Shown: positions 1-12,720, counted from the first letter of the stretch. The stretch: DNA of 64,000 nucleotides from Limnanthes douglasii subsp. nivea (GCA_036936605.1 JAUPFV010000001.1:246572925-246636924), one strand, 5' to 3'. Notes: generated by a model not told the origin, from the sequence alone. Translations and numbers: made by a program.

Positions 1-900
1 GTTGATTCGTAACGAGCTTCTTACCTAGTTTCACCATGTTTAGGAAGTTTAATCGAACTTCTCATTTAGCTACTGACTTCGATGATTTGAACTTTTCTTT
101 AGGTCAACCACATTTATGAAACTTTTCAAAAGTGGTTCTCGTCGCGAATATGCATTTATGTGTGTTATACTTCTTATTATATTTCACGATACATTATTTT
201 ACATTATAATATTTTTAAAATCTAAGTATTAGATCTTCGAATATTATTCATCTAATTTTATTACAAATTTCTAATAATTGTTCATCTAATTAAAAAATTA
301 AAATCGTATTTGACATGTATAATATTCTAAATCCTCTATGACGAGATCAACTACTTTATATTTTTAAAAATTCACTTTCCTTAAGAAAATCTCTCTAGAG
401 TTTTTCTCTCAAAACCTCATTTACCTCAATTGAAACCCTAAATTTTTTAATTTAGTTTATATCTTCAACTCCGTGTAACATGTATTTTTTACACCGATTA
501 CATCGATTCGTCTATTTACCTTTTTATATGCATTCTTTGATTGCTTGTTAGAATATATGCAGACTATATATTTGTACTTTTTAGCAAAAAAAAATGCTCC
601 AAATTTATGAGAAAATGGGTTGTTTCACACTTTGATTTCTTATATTGATCATAAATTATATATCAAACCCAAGTTTTGCTTTCTAAACTCTGACTGAAAA
701 ATAAAAAACCAAAATTTTCATACAAACCTTTACCTCTTTAATTACTTTATTGATAATTCTCTTTTACTGACTAAAGATGGTTGCTAACAAGAAATAAAAT
801 TCTAAAATAAACCCTCTTCAAAATATGCCACCGCTGAAGCCCTAATAAAATAGATCTTAAAGATCTTTCTAGAGATATAGTAGAGAAGAAAAAAAATTGA
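1..900. other. AT-rich DNA with no recognisable gene
   Basis: No coding similarity, terminal repeat or RNA gene is recognised. It is very AT-rich. It lies just upstream of the antisense-gene relic of element D, so it may hold the decayed 3' LTR and aORF 5' end of D, but I could not match it to any other LTR in the window. Confidence 0.5.
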
Positions 901-918
901 GAGGAATTTTTCAGTAAA

Positions 919-3680
919 TTGTCAAGCTCTTATAAATGCATGACTGAAGAAGAAGATACATGTTTTAGAAATGAATATGGTTTCCCAAATTATGTAGTCA
1001 CCCATGTTCCTAAAATCATAACATTAAAGATTGCGATAGACATATATTTAATTTTCCCTATTATAATGGGGTCTTTGATTATCTTTACATCCTTATGTTT
1101 TTGAGTTCTTTAAATATTTTCAGTGTGTTTACTCATCTATCTGCTAATGGGTGGCGTATGCCAATCATTGTACTACTAAGCTCAAAACTTCGGGAAATAT
1201 ATACACATCTTCAATATCTCATTTCAAACTTTAAAATTGAAAAACTTAGTGCTTCCCCTTTTGTATTACTTAACTATAACAAAATTAAACCAAATAATTA
1301 ATCTTCTCTCATCTGAACATATCTGGAAATCACATTTTATCAATGAAACCAATATATGGGAGTCTCATTACTCTTCTGGTGAGTTTGACCATATATAAAG
1401 AAGATGAATGCAAACACATAAAATAAAGTCTACTTAATTTTACTTCACCTCTTCTTTGTTGTTATTTTTCTAATGCTCTTCCGAATTCATTAATTGTTTT
1501 GTAGATCCATATAAAGTTCTATAATGCTTCAACACCTATTTTTATGACAATAAGCCTTTAGAAATATCGTATGCTTCTGTCAACCTGATTTAGCAACTCC
1601 AATTTCACTCTCTTTTTATAGCTGAGAAATTTATTTAATCTAGTCTTTGGCCTATCCTAGACTTTAAGATGAACTCTGATAGTAAACTCACTGTCGCCAC
1701 AATTGGAGAACAAATTAAAACTAAAAATATGTTTGCTATACTTCGAAGACAAATGCAAATTAAGAACAAACTTGGGATCATATTATTTATTCCCAAAAAT
1801 AAATCAGTGAAATATACCGATGATAAAACAAAACCTTGGGTTATCAATACTTCTCCCAAAAAAAACCCCAAAAGAACTCTTGCCCCTGCTACGAACTCTT
1901 TTTGCTATAATGAAAATCCTAAAGAAACTGCTATTATTGCAAATTATTTTCAGTAGGATGAGGAACTTGATGATTCTCAAGAATATCTTCTTCTTAATAT
2001 AGAATTTCTTAAGAAAATAAATAAATCAAACCAACGAAAAAATCGGACGAGGTCATTATCATCATTGAAGTTCTTAGCGAGGTATCTTCTACTAATGCTA
2101 GTAAAAAAACTTACCAAGGTTTTGCCAAACAAAGTTTCCGATGAGAATCCTCCCATTTTATCTGGTCAACAAAGCAAAAATGCTGACTTTTGATCCCTCT
2201 GCCTAAAAACAACTAAGGTTGCTACCAAATTATCCAACCATAATACTAGTATTCCTTTGTCTGCCAAAGAAGCACATTCTCAATCCGGTACAAAACCACC
2301 TCTTTTTATATCAATTACAACTTCATCATTCATTATATCTTGTCAACACTGATGAGTCTGGATTTACTCACCACTCACTATGCAAATCGGAAAGGGGCAA
2401 TTCGGACAAAAACCACCCACTGAACCATCCGAACAGGACTAACGTATTAAGAACTAAATCACTTCATGACTAAGCTAATTACTTACCTGCTTAATAACTA
2501 ATGAGTTTTTGAACTCAACCCGAATTCATAAGTATGACCCGAAGGCCCATGTGGCCCATAATTAAGGGTATAAATACCCAACCACTTTCATTAATGAGGG
2601 TAATGAACATTTAATACAACCAGGCAGCTCAAATCTCTCACTACAAACTACCCAAACATTAAATACCCTTGAAACATTACAAAACTCCTGACGAAATTAC
2701 CCTCAGACAAAAATCATCAACACCAAACACTAGTTTCCCCCCAACATGGCTCAATATAACAATATGAAGGTAGCTAACATTCTTCCAAGGAATTTGAGAT
2801 CAATTTAGAGGTTCGTCTTTATCATTATACATTTTTTTATTAAATATTTGTTTTTCATATTATTCATAATTCAGTAGCTCTCTCTTATATGAAAATGAAT
2901 CCGCTAGATATCGATGAAATGACCAACTTTTAATATGAGCTTATTATGATTAAGTATAGGAAAGTCATAAATGATTTAGTAGCTTTTCAATAGAGGATTA
3001 ACACTTTTAAACAGGTTCATGCGAAACTGTAAAAAGGATAAAATTGATATTAACAACTCTGTTGCTAGTATGCTTGCTCAAAAAGATGTTATGATGACCC
3101 AAAACACATGATTTCTCTCTCAAAATACAACTTTAATTAAGCAAATTAGTTATTTGATTTCTCACAATAACAACATGATTGTTGAAAATGTTACTCTGTA
3201 TATTCAAAACAAAAATTGAATAATCAAATCCAAACTCTTACTACCCAAAATGATACCCTGAATTTGGAAATTAAAACACTTAAAAATAAACTTTCTAGGT
3301 TTGACGAAACTACAAAAGACGTAAACGATAAAGAAGAGATAATTTAATTGTTGTAAAAGTTTTAATTGAGCAAAGCCAAAAAGAAATTATATTATTAATT
3401 TGGAATGAAAATCCTAACATTATCTTGGGTAACTTAAAAATATTGATACTTGAAGACGAGCGACCTATTCCTTGAGTGATTAGATAAAAAAGAAGAGGAT
3501 GAAAAAACTAAAATGATGACGATGCTATCAAAGAAACTCTCCATGTGTTTATTGTTGATAAAGAATTGCTCACTTATGAAGCTTCCTTATCAAATAAAGA
3601 TGAATTGGACAGAAAAATTGATGAAGTACCTTTCAAGGAAGTTCCTCCACCTGAAATGATTACCAAAGAAAAACTGACAA
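919..3680 (+). pseudogene. aORF relic of Tat element D
   Basis: Decayed plus-strand antisense gene of a minus-strand Tat element. At 919-1300 two short frames keep the PF04195-like domain: a Tyr-Gly-Phe-Pro segment aligns with the Trp-Gly-Ile-Pro segment of the aORFs of A and B, and LSANGW near 1137-1154 aligns with LSPNGW of B. Around 3350-3475 a frame with repeated Ile/Leu, then WNEN..ILGNLK..EDERPIP, aligns with the FHE.FPKR.LGSLW...DDLP tail of B. The stretch between is Lys/Asn-rich and coiled-coil-like (about 3030-3340). It is broken by many stops and by a solo LTR at 2350-2719. The function of the aORF family is unknown. The match is by eye and the outer limits are approximate. Confidence 0.5.
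2350..2719 (+). mobile_element. Solo LTR, same family as element A
   Basis: A 370-bp sequence starting TGATGAGTCTG and ending TCATCA is collinear with the 408-bp LTR of element A. It shares the segments around GACTAAGC, GACCCGAA, GGCCCA, the TATA-containing block GGGTATAAATACCCAACCAC, and ACCAGGC.GCT. It is flanked by ACAC on both sides (AACAC if the last A of the LTR is shared). No primer-binding site, gag or second LTR follows, so it is best read as a solo LTR left by LTR-LTR recombination inside relic D. Confidence 0.75.
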
Positions 3681-3834
3681 GGTAATTACATAATTAACGT
3701 CCTTTTTTCTCTCAAATATTTTGAAGTACTTTAAAAATGTATTTGTACTTTACGTTTCATACTTTTATCCTGACCATGTATGATTTCCTGTTTCTATATT
3801 TGTTTAATATTTGTTTATTACAAATATACGTAGT

Positions 3835-4195
3835 TTAATTCTTGTTTTGGGGTCGGTAGATATGTTTGACTATTATGCGAGGGTAGAATATAGACACTTG
3901 TGTAACCTGCCAACTTATTAGTCTTAGGCTTGGTTTATTAACTATTCTCACGAATTTGATTATTATGTCATGCTTTAGTATGACCACTTGCATAACCTTA
4001 TGATTTTTCAACCTCACGCCTGGTTTATTAACAATTTTCGCGAATTTAACTAATATATCAGTATTCCATATGGTCAATTATGTAACCTTAGAAATTATAT
4101 TACGTCATGGTTTATTATGACCACTTTTATAACTTTATGAATTTTTTACCTTAATTTTGGTTTATTAATTATGATCACTTAGTTATAATTATATA
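3835..4195. repeat. Diverged tandem repeat, about 117-130 bp unit
   Basis: About three copies of a unit built around GGTTTATTAACTATT, CACGAATTTGATTATTAT, ATGACCACTT and ATAACCTTATGA. The minus-strand reading shows the repetition as protein (KFAKIVNKPG.RL, then KFVRIVNKPS.RL). It sits between the aORF 3' end and the integrase remnant of element D, the same relative position as the arrays in relics E and F. Confidence 0.7.
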
Positions 4196-4289
4196 AACCC
4201 CCTTTTTGTATGATTTTCTTATTTATTTTTTTTGAATTTTTATAACTCAAATATTTATTTGTCTTTGGATTCTTATTTGGGAATTCAAA

Positions 4290-4740
4290 TATCTTGTAAG
4301 GAGACAAAAAATTAATTAATAAACTTTTGTCTCGACTTATTTAGTAAAATAGTCAACTGTCACTACTAAATTTTTTCTCTTTCATGTGTCCATTAGCAAA
4401 GGTCTCAATAAGTTGATCCTCTATTTTTAACTCGACAAGGAACTAGGACTACAGTCATTAGTTATTTTAGTAAATGACTCATTCTAGCATAGTTTTGACA
4501 GACATCGCATCCTTACACAATGATATCGGTATCTAGTGCTAATTGTGGCCAATAAAACACCCGTGAGAAAACAAGTCTAATCAAATTTCGATGTTCATAA
4601 TGAGCCCTAACAACCACTTCATATAAATTTCTAATAATAAAAAATGCTTCATCCTTGTTTAAACATCACAACATCAGCCTTGTAGAACTCTTTCTGTAAA
4701 TAAATTCATTAAGAATCTCATATTTAAGCAGCTCGTATGC
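4290..4740 (-). pseudogene. Integrase N-terminal relic of element D
   Basis: The minus-strand reading aligns well with the RNase H/integrase linker and zinc finger of element B. It keeps YRKSS..LMLWCL (B: YKKSYSKPLLRCL), then VFYWPQL with CDVCQN (B: GYYWPSI with CDPCQR), then VVTVDYFTK (B: IVAIDYFSK). There is an in-frame stop between the finger and the core. The core breaks off near 4290, just before the tandem-repeat array, so most of the catalytic domain is missing. It is a relic without activity. Confidence 0.65.
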
Positions 4741-4759
4741 TTAGCGCTCGTGCCTTATA

Positions 4760-6500
4760 TTTTCTTCTAGGATTATATGATATTTTAAAAACAACAAATA
4801 CTATTATCTCCAATCATCAACCATTTCAATTGCCAATACCTCGACTTTTTTTTTATCTTTATTAACTTGAGATAGCCTTTTTCAAAGATAACAAGTATAT
4901 TATCTTCTAATAACACTATCATTGCTAAAGATTCTGCAATCAAGTTATTAAGACGAGGTACTTTCTCATATTTTAGCTTTTTAAATTTATTTTCCCGTTT
5001 TTAATACTTCTAAGTATCTTATCGTATTTACTCATTTTTCCTTGTATACACCACTAATTTGACTTATTACCAATTTTGAATATAAACTTACCCAAATAAT
5101 TTTTAAACCGCAAATACGATTCAATTTCAATCCTCATAATACGTTAATAGTAACGTCAAATGTGAATTTTATCGATTATTTTAATTTAATCGCCAAATGG
5201 TGCTGTCAGGATAATTCTAGCTCTCCCTAAATTAATTCCCAAAGCTCTGCCTACTTCAATTATCCATCTAATATTCCTTGATAATTCTTTTCACACCCTC
5301 CTTATCACTCATCCTTTCACTTACGTACTCGTTTATAAAATCTATTACGACTTTAGCTTTAAATGCAGTACGAGAATCATGCAAAATCTTATATTCTCCC
5401 AATTGTACAGATCATCGTATGAGTCTTTCTAGAATACGTGACTTTATTTAACCTGTTTTTAGAGGAAAAGAAGTTTGTAGAAGAATGGTATGACTTTAGA
5501 AGTAAATCTTCATCTTTATTGCAACTACCACCAGACTTAAAACCATTTAGTCTAAATTCAAATATTATTTTTTCAGCATCAGTTAAACTTTTAATATACG
5601 TGGGGAACTCGTCTCTGCACTCTTTCATCTTTCTTAATCAGCACAACACTCACAACATGATTGGATACATATATGTATACATACAAAAATTCACCTCATA
5701 CTGAAGCTAGAAGAATCTCTGTTGAAGTCAAATATTCTTTTAAAATGCGAAACACCTCGTCACATACATTTATTCTAACTAAAATTCTTTGCTCGTTTAA
5801 GAATTTCTAAAAAAGAATAACTCTAATGAGATTAGAAATAAATCGCGATAATTCCACTAGACGTCCTATTAACCTCTGTACTTCTTTGATAGTTCTTGGA
5901 GGCTCCATATTTAATAATGCTTTTAGCTGCTCAGGATTAACTTCAATTCCATTATTACTAACGATATATGCGATTAAATTCCCGTTTTGAACGTCATAGA
6001 AAATTTTAAAATATTGAATTTAAGGTCTAAGATTCTCAAATATTTCAGACAAAAGTCCAGTGTTTGATCCTCACTATTTTACAATGATGTCATCTATGTA
6101 TGCTTCAATACTATTTCACATATGTTCTCCAAATATCCAATTGACGAGCCTTTTGATAAGTCGAACCTATATTTTTCAATCCAAAAGGTATAACTTGATA
6201 AAAATACAAACCTTTTTACATCTGAAAAACAATATCATCCTCATTATTGGATGCATTCAAATCTGGTTATATCATGAATATGCGTCTATAAAAGATAAAA
6301 AAAATCAAGACCTGATGTTGCGTCTACTAAATGATAAATAAGAGACAAAGTAAATGCATCATTTATAAATGATTTATTGAGATTGACGGCTCTCTAATTT
6401 TTATGGGGCCAATTTTTTAGGTTCCAAAGAGATTTAATAAAAATACATAGCTATTCTATGACCACCCATGATTATTCTAATTAATCTTCCAAAAGGATAC
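4760..6500 (-). pseudogene. RNase H and reverse transcriptase relic of element D
   Basis: Multi-frame minus-strand remnant of a Tat pol. The RT part is readable at about 5850-6420. It keeps a frame close to FYQVIPFGLKN..STYQK (B: CYKVMPFGLKNAGDTYQR), EAYIDDIIVK with the YIDD box retained, then AYIVSNNGIEVNPEQL, and EPPRTIKEVQRL.GRL..L.RFI. Between about 4760 and 5700 only scattered similarity to the two RNase H regions is seen. Stops and frameshifts are numerous. D is clearly more diverged from A/B than C is, so it represents another Tat family or a much older insertion. Confidence 0.6.
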
Positions 6501-6689
6501 TTAAGATATTGCAAAAAGAACGAGGCCGCAGCCTCAGTTCTATACAACCAACCTCAATTCTATACAACCAGCCTCAATTTTATACAACCACGACCTATCC
6601 AAAATTACGGTGTACATGCTTAGAACGTCAATTATCATGAACAAAGTTGTTCCAATCTTCTCAATATTATCACAACTAGTGGTTACAAA

Positions 6690-6895
6690 TCTTGTTAGCC
6701 AAATTATATGTTAGCCAAATTATATGAAGGCATCCCAAAAATCTTGTCATAGTTGTTCTTAAAAATAACATTGACCTGACTACTACAATCTATTAGAATT
6801 TGAGTAAGCATTATCCTAAAAGTATCCAAACTAATTATTAACGCGTCTTCATGAGGGGTGACGACCCCTCTCAAATCCTCATCGCTAGGATCAAA
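6690..6895 (-). pseudogene. Aspartic protease relic of element D
   Basis: The minus-strand frame keeps DEDLRG, PHEDALII and ILIDCSSQVNVIF, aligning with DEGDLRDIAGPHEDAVVIG and ILVDTGSSANILF of element B. The catalytic Asp is still present, but the DTG triplet has become Asp-Cys-Ser. It lies between the RT and gag relics in the expected order for a minus-strand element. Confidence 0.65.
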
Positions 6896-7099
6896 TAAGC
6901 GAATGACTTCCTACAATGATGGTATGACGACTCATTAATTAAATTAACCTCTAAATATTTCTTATGCCTTTTTCTAGAAGTTAAGCTCGTTCAGAAAAGT
7001 ATCACCCCTTGAAATTGTATAAAAACATTTTTGGTTCCCAATATCATCTCTTTCTTTCTCTAATTCTTCCTATTTCTTTATCTCATAACATTTTTCATC

Positions 7100-7990
7100 A
7101 TTTTTCTTCACCTTTACTCTTGACAAACTGAACTAACTCACCATTATCTATCAAGTTATGTACATCATTTTGCAATTAAAATCAATCATTAGTCATGTGC
7201 CCATGACCGTTATGGTACGTATAGAAATATCTTCGAGCCATGTTGTTATTTGGAGCCGACATTGCACGAGGGCCTATAATTTATTTTCCCTTTGATCTTA
7301 TCAAGATTAGTAACGATATTCTTGGTCAATGGAGTAAAATTATGAACCGGGTTGTTATAATACAAATATCTTGGTCTATTTTGTGGGCCTTTCATTACCT
7401 CGTCACGTCTGATTTCATCGTTCTTTTTCTATTCTGATTGTAATATTTTTGACTCATGGATTTCTGGATAAGAAAATGCTCGTATTTTTGAATTTTTAAC
7501 TCTAATAAAAAAACTCTAATCTCTCTAAAATATCTCTCATGGTATTCACATAAAATATGAAAAGGACTTCATATAATTGTTTTTTCAAAATTAGACATCT
7601 TTTAAACGTGGCCACAATTACAACCTCTTTACACTTCACTAAACTATTCATTTCTCACATGATTTTTTGAACATAACTTTACAATGATTTGCCTCTTTTG
7701 TGGTACATCTTCATTATGTAATCATTATACGTTTTGTGCCCTGTGTTTTGAATGCACTCCAAAGACCTTCAAAGGTTTGAATTGTTCATTTTGGTCATAA
7801 TTAATCAATCTAATGCATTTCCTTGAAACATAATCCAAATACTTTATGTAGTACAATATTATATGTGTTGAATCCATCATCATATTTCTAAATTGCTCCA
7901 AATGATGTTCATGATCCTTTGAACCCATTTGATATTGATCTCATTTGAATTGAAGTCGGCTAACTTTAATTTGTTCTTGTATTAATTTTT
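7100..7990 (-). pseudogene. Gag relic of element D
   Basis: Two recognisable segments remain. At about 7130-7240 the minus strand reads FYTYHNGHGHMTND followed by NLIDNGELVQFV, matching the CX2HX4HX4C knuckle and NLIEKGKLGAYV of element B. At 7725-7928 DHEHHLEQFRNMMM matches DPDNHLEQFKNFMM of B. The gag core in between has decayed. Confidence 0.65.
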
Positions 7991-8420
7991 GAGTCTATAT
8001 TTCTAAAATTTGTACATTAGATGAATTATATGACATACCTTGAGTAACGAGGCTTTCTACTTGAATATACAAAATACAATCATACACACAAGATGCATCA
8101 TCAACTGGATCATCCTGAATTTGATTTACTCTATCGTGTGCGCTACATGTCACACCGATCGATTGGTCACAATTTTCCACTACGACTTATATAATTCTAC
8201 ATTCACAATCAATAACGTTGCGTGCACAAGATATAATACCTAAAGGTTGATCTTACGTTGAGTTATTTTAACCAACCGCTAGGTTTATAGAGATTCTTAA
8301 ACAATAATTATACTTTATTGAATCATATGGACTCTGGAAGAAGTTATTTCGATTCCCGATCGTGTAATCATCATTGATAATACTAAAGCTTGAAATATTT
8401 GAAAATAAAACTATTTCCCA

Positions 8421-8820
8421 CCTATGGCATCAAATTTGATAAGATAATTCATTCTCAAATGAAATACCAAAATGATGAATTAGAATTTAGAAAGAAATTG
8501 TTATGTGTTTAATAATTGTTTTCTTATTAAGTGTGTAATCATGCCTTAAATGAAGACCTTAGTCTCCATTTATAGAGTTTACAAATAATATTATACAAAT
8601 TAATAAATTACACGTGTTACCAATCATTAAATTACGCGTGTCATTCTTTATAATCTCCTAACAACCTTCCTTCGTATTGTTCTTTGGTTTATATTAATTC
8701 CATCCTCTACATTTTTATGTATCCTAACGTTTTGGTATCCTAAATGTAAATATTCTCCGATAGGTTTCAAATATTGGTATTACTAATATATTATCTAATT
8801 AATATTTTATATTTACATAA
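8421..8820 (-). mobile_element. Possible 5' LTR and primer site of element D
   Basis: At 8421-8437 the plus strand resembles the primer-site end of elements B and C (TATGGCATCAAATT against TGTGGTCGCCAAT). It is followed by TGATAAGATAATTC, a plausible LTR edge like TGATGAGG of B. It contains a TTTATAG box near 8572-8578. No partner LTR was found, so the call depends only on position beyond gag and the degenerate primer site. Confidence 0.3.
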
Positions 8821-9610
8821 GAAAAACCTCCCCATCAATTGTTTTTAGTAATTTAAAAACTTACTTTTTTTACCGTCATAGCATACGAAGAATTTGTTTT
8901 TCCAAAAAGAAATTTTCAACTTCTCATTTATATTTTACTCTCATATCTTCAAGCGGATTTGCATTAAAAAAAAATTAATTGACTACTTTGTTGAACAAGA
9001 AAAAGGTGGTGTTGAAATCAATATGTCGAGATCGTTCTGTAATTAATACTAGTCAACAAAATGAGATGGATTAAAAAATAAATTGAATACCAAAATCCGA
9101 ATACGCAAATTATCCAAAAGAAGCTAATCATGGAAGAAAAGAACTTTATTATCTGTAAGGTTTGTTTAAAGTTGGGTCCAAATAAAAGAGGTTTTTTTTC
9201 TGTGTAGTGACCACCATGATGACTACAGATGATGAGTTGCATGTGTCTCTATTACTTCCACAGCTCACGCTTTCGCTTGGTTAGATTATTTTATCAAAAG
9301 TAGGAGCCTTCGACACTTGCTTTGTTACCGGTTCATGACGGATGTTACGTGGTTTGTCTTTGCCTCAAGCTGAGTCTTATTTGGACTTGAGTGTAATAGT
9401 TTTTGTAATATTTCTTATACAATTTAAAATATTAAATAAAAAAAATGATATTTAATCTATTTTATATTAGGAGGTTAAAACTATACAACGAGGTTGATAT
9501 TCGATAATATATGAAAATAAAATCTAAATTAATTAAAAAATAATATAGTAAGAATCCAATTATTTAGTTCAACCTTAAAAAAACATTATAGATCGATTTT
9601 TTTTATAGAT
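8820..9610. other. Unassigned AT-rich DNA
   Basis: No supported gene or repeat. A 74-codon minus-strand frame at 9018-9242 is Ile/Phe-rich and looks random. Confidence 0.5.
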
Positions 9611-10370
9611 CATAACCTGAAAAAACGACTAAAAATTATGTAAAATAAGTTGATGACAAACAATGAACTATAAACCGCGAATAGAACCTCTACATTCCGA
9701 TTAAACCACGAGATAAAATTGGATAATTATGGATGTCGCGCAACATATAAATGACATTAGCGTCCGTCAAACATTAGAAGATTTCCACGGATGTGACAAG
9801 ACTGACCTTGAAATGTATGTTGAAATAAAAGTACAACAACCAACAACTAGTGGACTACAGCTACTACTACAACTACTTCTACCAAATTATTTTAACAGTT
9901 AACCCACTACTATTGAAGTTAAAATATAAGAAAAAACCCCTAAAAGGTAGTCGAGTTGGTTGAATAAGATATGCTTGTGAGCAAAGGTCATAACCTGAAA
10001 AAACATCTAAAAATCACGCAAAATAAGTTGATGACAAACAATGAACTATAAACCGCAAATAGAACCTGTACATCCTTATTAACCACGAGACAAAATTGGA
10101 TAACTACGTATGTCGCACAACAGATAAAAGACATACGCGTCCGTTAAACATAAAAGTTTTCCACGGCTGTGACAAGACTGACCTTGAAATGTATGTTGAA
10201 ATAAAAGTACAACAACCAACAACTACTGGACTACAGCTACTACTACTACAACTACTTCTACCAAACTATTTTAACAGTCGACCCATTACTATTGAAGTTG
10301 AAATATAAAAAAAAACACTCCCAAAAGGTAGTCGAGTTGGTTGAATAAGGCATGCTTATAAACAAACATC
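9611..10370. repeat. 378-bp tandem duplication (two copies)
   Basis: The segment beginning CATAACCTGAAAAAAC at 9611 recurs at 9989, and the two copies remain collinear throughout. Shared landmarks include AATAAGTTGATGACAAACAA, TGTGACAAGACTGACCTTG, a CTACTACAACTACTTCTACC block, and GTAGTCGAGTTGGTTGAATA at the end of each unit. Copy 2 has one extra CTA triplet and scattered substitutions, so the duplication is old but clear. No coding role is seen. Confidence 0.85.
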
Positions 10371-10430
10371 ATGAGTTCGAATCCTTCTACATACATATTT
10401 ATCTTCTAACGTGTATTCCTACTTAAAAAA
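10328..10430 (+). repeat. tRNA-derived SINE-like head
   Basis: GTCGAGTTGGTTGAATAAGG (10331-10350) resembles a pol III A box region, and GAGTTCGAATCC (10373-10384) is a good B box. The spacing of about 40 bp is tRNA-like, but no cloverleaf or anticodon arm forms convincingly. A related head is present at 37660. Only the head is clear here; no poly-A tail or TSD was identified. Confidence 0.5.
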
Positions 10431-11300
10431 AACTATAAAACAACCTAAACATAGGTTATACTCTTTGAAAATAGTAAAACAGACGTGTATACACCAATAA
10501 AAAAACGCGGATCAAACGCAGCGGTGCAAATAGCAAGAGAACAACAACACGCACTTGCAAGAATTTCACACACAACTACCTAGAGAATCACCACAAAAAG
10601 AGAGTTCTATTTATAAAAAAAACCTTTTCCGGAACTATAAAAATCAATATCAAATAAGAAAAGGAGAGGTAGACTAAAATGCTGAAAAAAGAAACAGTTT
10701 TCATAAAAGAACAACTAATTTTTTTTTCTTCAAAATATTACAATTTTAGATAGAAAAGAGATAATCTATAAATAGTTTTGAGTTTTTTGTTTTTATGCAA
10801 TATTATTTATGTTACGTTATTGTTTTATTTTTATTTTTATAGTTAATTATGCGAGTTAAATTTTTTAAATGTAGTTTAATTTGAAAATAGATTTAATTAA
10901 AATAATATATTGAGAATTAGATGGTCTCTTTTTAAATTTCAAATTTCAAATTTGAACAAATATTTTGTTTGGAACCTAATGTATTATTATTTTGATAAAA
11001 ACCATTTATTAGTAAATAAAAATTTACAGATAGCCATTTAAGTAGTCTAAAATATATTTTAACCAATTTTCTCTCTTCTGTTTTTTCATATTTTTAAAAA
11101 TGCTATATAAATATTTGCATATAGTCGGTGAGGTTCTTGTTCTGGATCAACCTCAACGATATTCGATCTCAACATTGTAACCGACTCAGCCACGTTTGAT
11201 TCAAGTTTACTATCCTGGACAACTCTACCAATTAGCAGTCCAAAACAATTTGAAATTACTATTATGTTTTTAAGATGAACAAAACTATATATATAAATTT
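10430..11300. other. Unassigned AT-rich DNA
   Basis: Long A/T runs, no supported gene, terminal repeat or structured RNA. Confidence 0.5.
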
Positions 11301-12080
11301 CAAGTTACGTAATTACGTGTAATTGGGTTTCGTAATGTGTTTGGAAAACATACTTGTGTGCTAGTTACGAAATTACGTGTAATTTGGTTGCTTAAAAGCA
11401 ACTCGGTTCTAGTAGCAAAATTACGTGTAATAATGTTGCTAAAAAATAATTGTGTTTCATTTACGGATTTTCTGCAAATATGTTATATAAATAAGAAGAA
11501 ATAGTTACGAAAATAAGATTTCTATTTCTAAATAAGTGTAACGTGTGAAAAAATAAAATAAAACTTGTTTTTGTAAAAATAAGTGTTAATTGGGTGTGAA
11601 ACAACTAATATTTTTGTATTTGTAAAAATATATGCATATTTATATTGAAAAACTTAAAAAAATATTAGATTGTGTTTCAATTATGAAAATATGTGCGATC
11701 TGGTTGCTAAAATAATAATTTTATTCAAGTTGTGAAATTACATGTAAATGTATTACAAAAATAAGAAGAATATAGTTCTTAAAATAAGACTTTGATTGCT
11801 AAATAAGAGTGACTAAATAAAAAAAAACAAAATACAAAGTTTTTTATAAAAATACTCCAACAACTTATTTTTTCGTAGATGCGATAATATGTATATTTTT
11901 GTGTTAGAAAACTATAAAAATAAAAAAAAAATTGTTTTCCAGTTACAGAAATACATGCAAGTTGTTTACGAAATTAGTCTTAAAAATTGTGTTATAGTTA
12001 CAGAATTACGTCTAATTTGGTTGCTAAAAAGAAAATATCTTAGTTATAGATTTATGTTGAATATAATTATAAAAATAAGA
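11300..12080. repeat. Diverged interspersed/tandem repeat region
   Basis: A core close to GTTACGAAATTACGTGTAAT, followed by TTGGTTGCTAAAA, recurs imperfectly near 11304, 11361, 11413, 11727, 11942 and 11997. Spacings are irregular, so this is a degraded minisatellite or the remains of several small repeats rather than a clean array. Confidence 0.55.
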
Positions 12081-12089
12081 TTTTTTTTT

Positions 12090-12720
12090 TCATATTTCCT
12101 TACCAAGAGCCTCCTTGGTAGGGTTCGAAGGTGCCGGTTCAGGTGTCCTCGAAGTGGCTTGGCCAATTAGGACTTTAATGGGATGCAATGTTTCATTATT
12201 ATTAACTTCCGGAGTTTTTGTTCTTGGAGTACATGACGTGGAAGAACTTTTGGTGTTTGAACTGATTTGCATCAAAATGTTGGGTCCAAAACAGGTTCAC
12301 TTCTCACTTTGGAGAAAAGGCTTCAAAGTCCATCAGCTAAGATAATCTTAAAACCTTTAAAGATACAAAATGTTTTCTCCTTAGAACTACGATAATCATG
12401 TTTTCCCATATGATGTTCATGTTACCATACATTGGGACATGCATTTTCTGTAGCTTCACTGCGCTTGTGCGAAGAACCACTGACACTTTACCTTGTTCAA
12501 GCTCTGTCTATGATAAATTCTTATGGTTTGATGCGAGCTTTGACGGTCGTCGAAGCTTTATATGACAAATTTGTCCAAGTGTTATCTCTTCCATGACCTA
12601 AGGGCAGGACTCGTGTAGAATAACAACGCACACACATAGTCCTCTCATCTTTTCGACTCTTCGCATCTTGTGTTATGATCGACGTCGGTAATATTTTAGC
12701 GCAATGATGATCCTTCCTAC
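12090..12720. other. Region upstream of relic E aORF, unassigned
   Basis: Open frames occur on both strands at 12090-12345, but neither shows recognisable similarity; the minus frame is Ser/Thr/Pro-rich. By position this should be the stretch between the 3' LTR and the aORF of relic E, but no LTR could be delimited. Confidence 0.4.

Noticed and set aside
8240..8820. Firm LTR pair for element D
   Set aside because: Only one side shows a plausible edge; no matching copy was found in the first 900 bases.
10328..10390. tRNA gene from good A and B box sequences (also 37660-37716)
   Set aside because: No cloverleaf, anticodon arm or acceptor pairing could be drawn; the extended body at 37660 fits a SINE better.
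12090..12345. Overlapping frames as a novel gene
   Set aside because: Short, no similarity, low-complexity minus frame and no supporting promoter or splice context.
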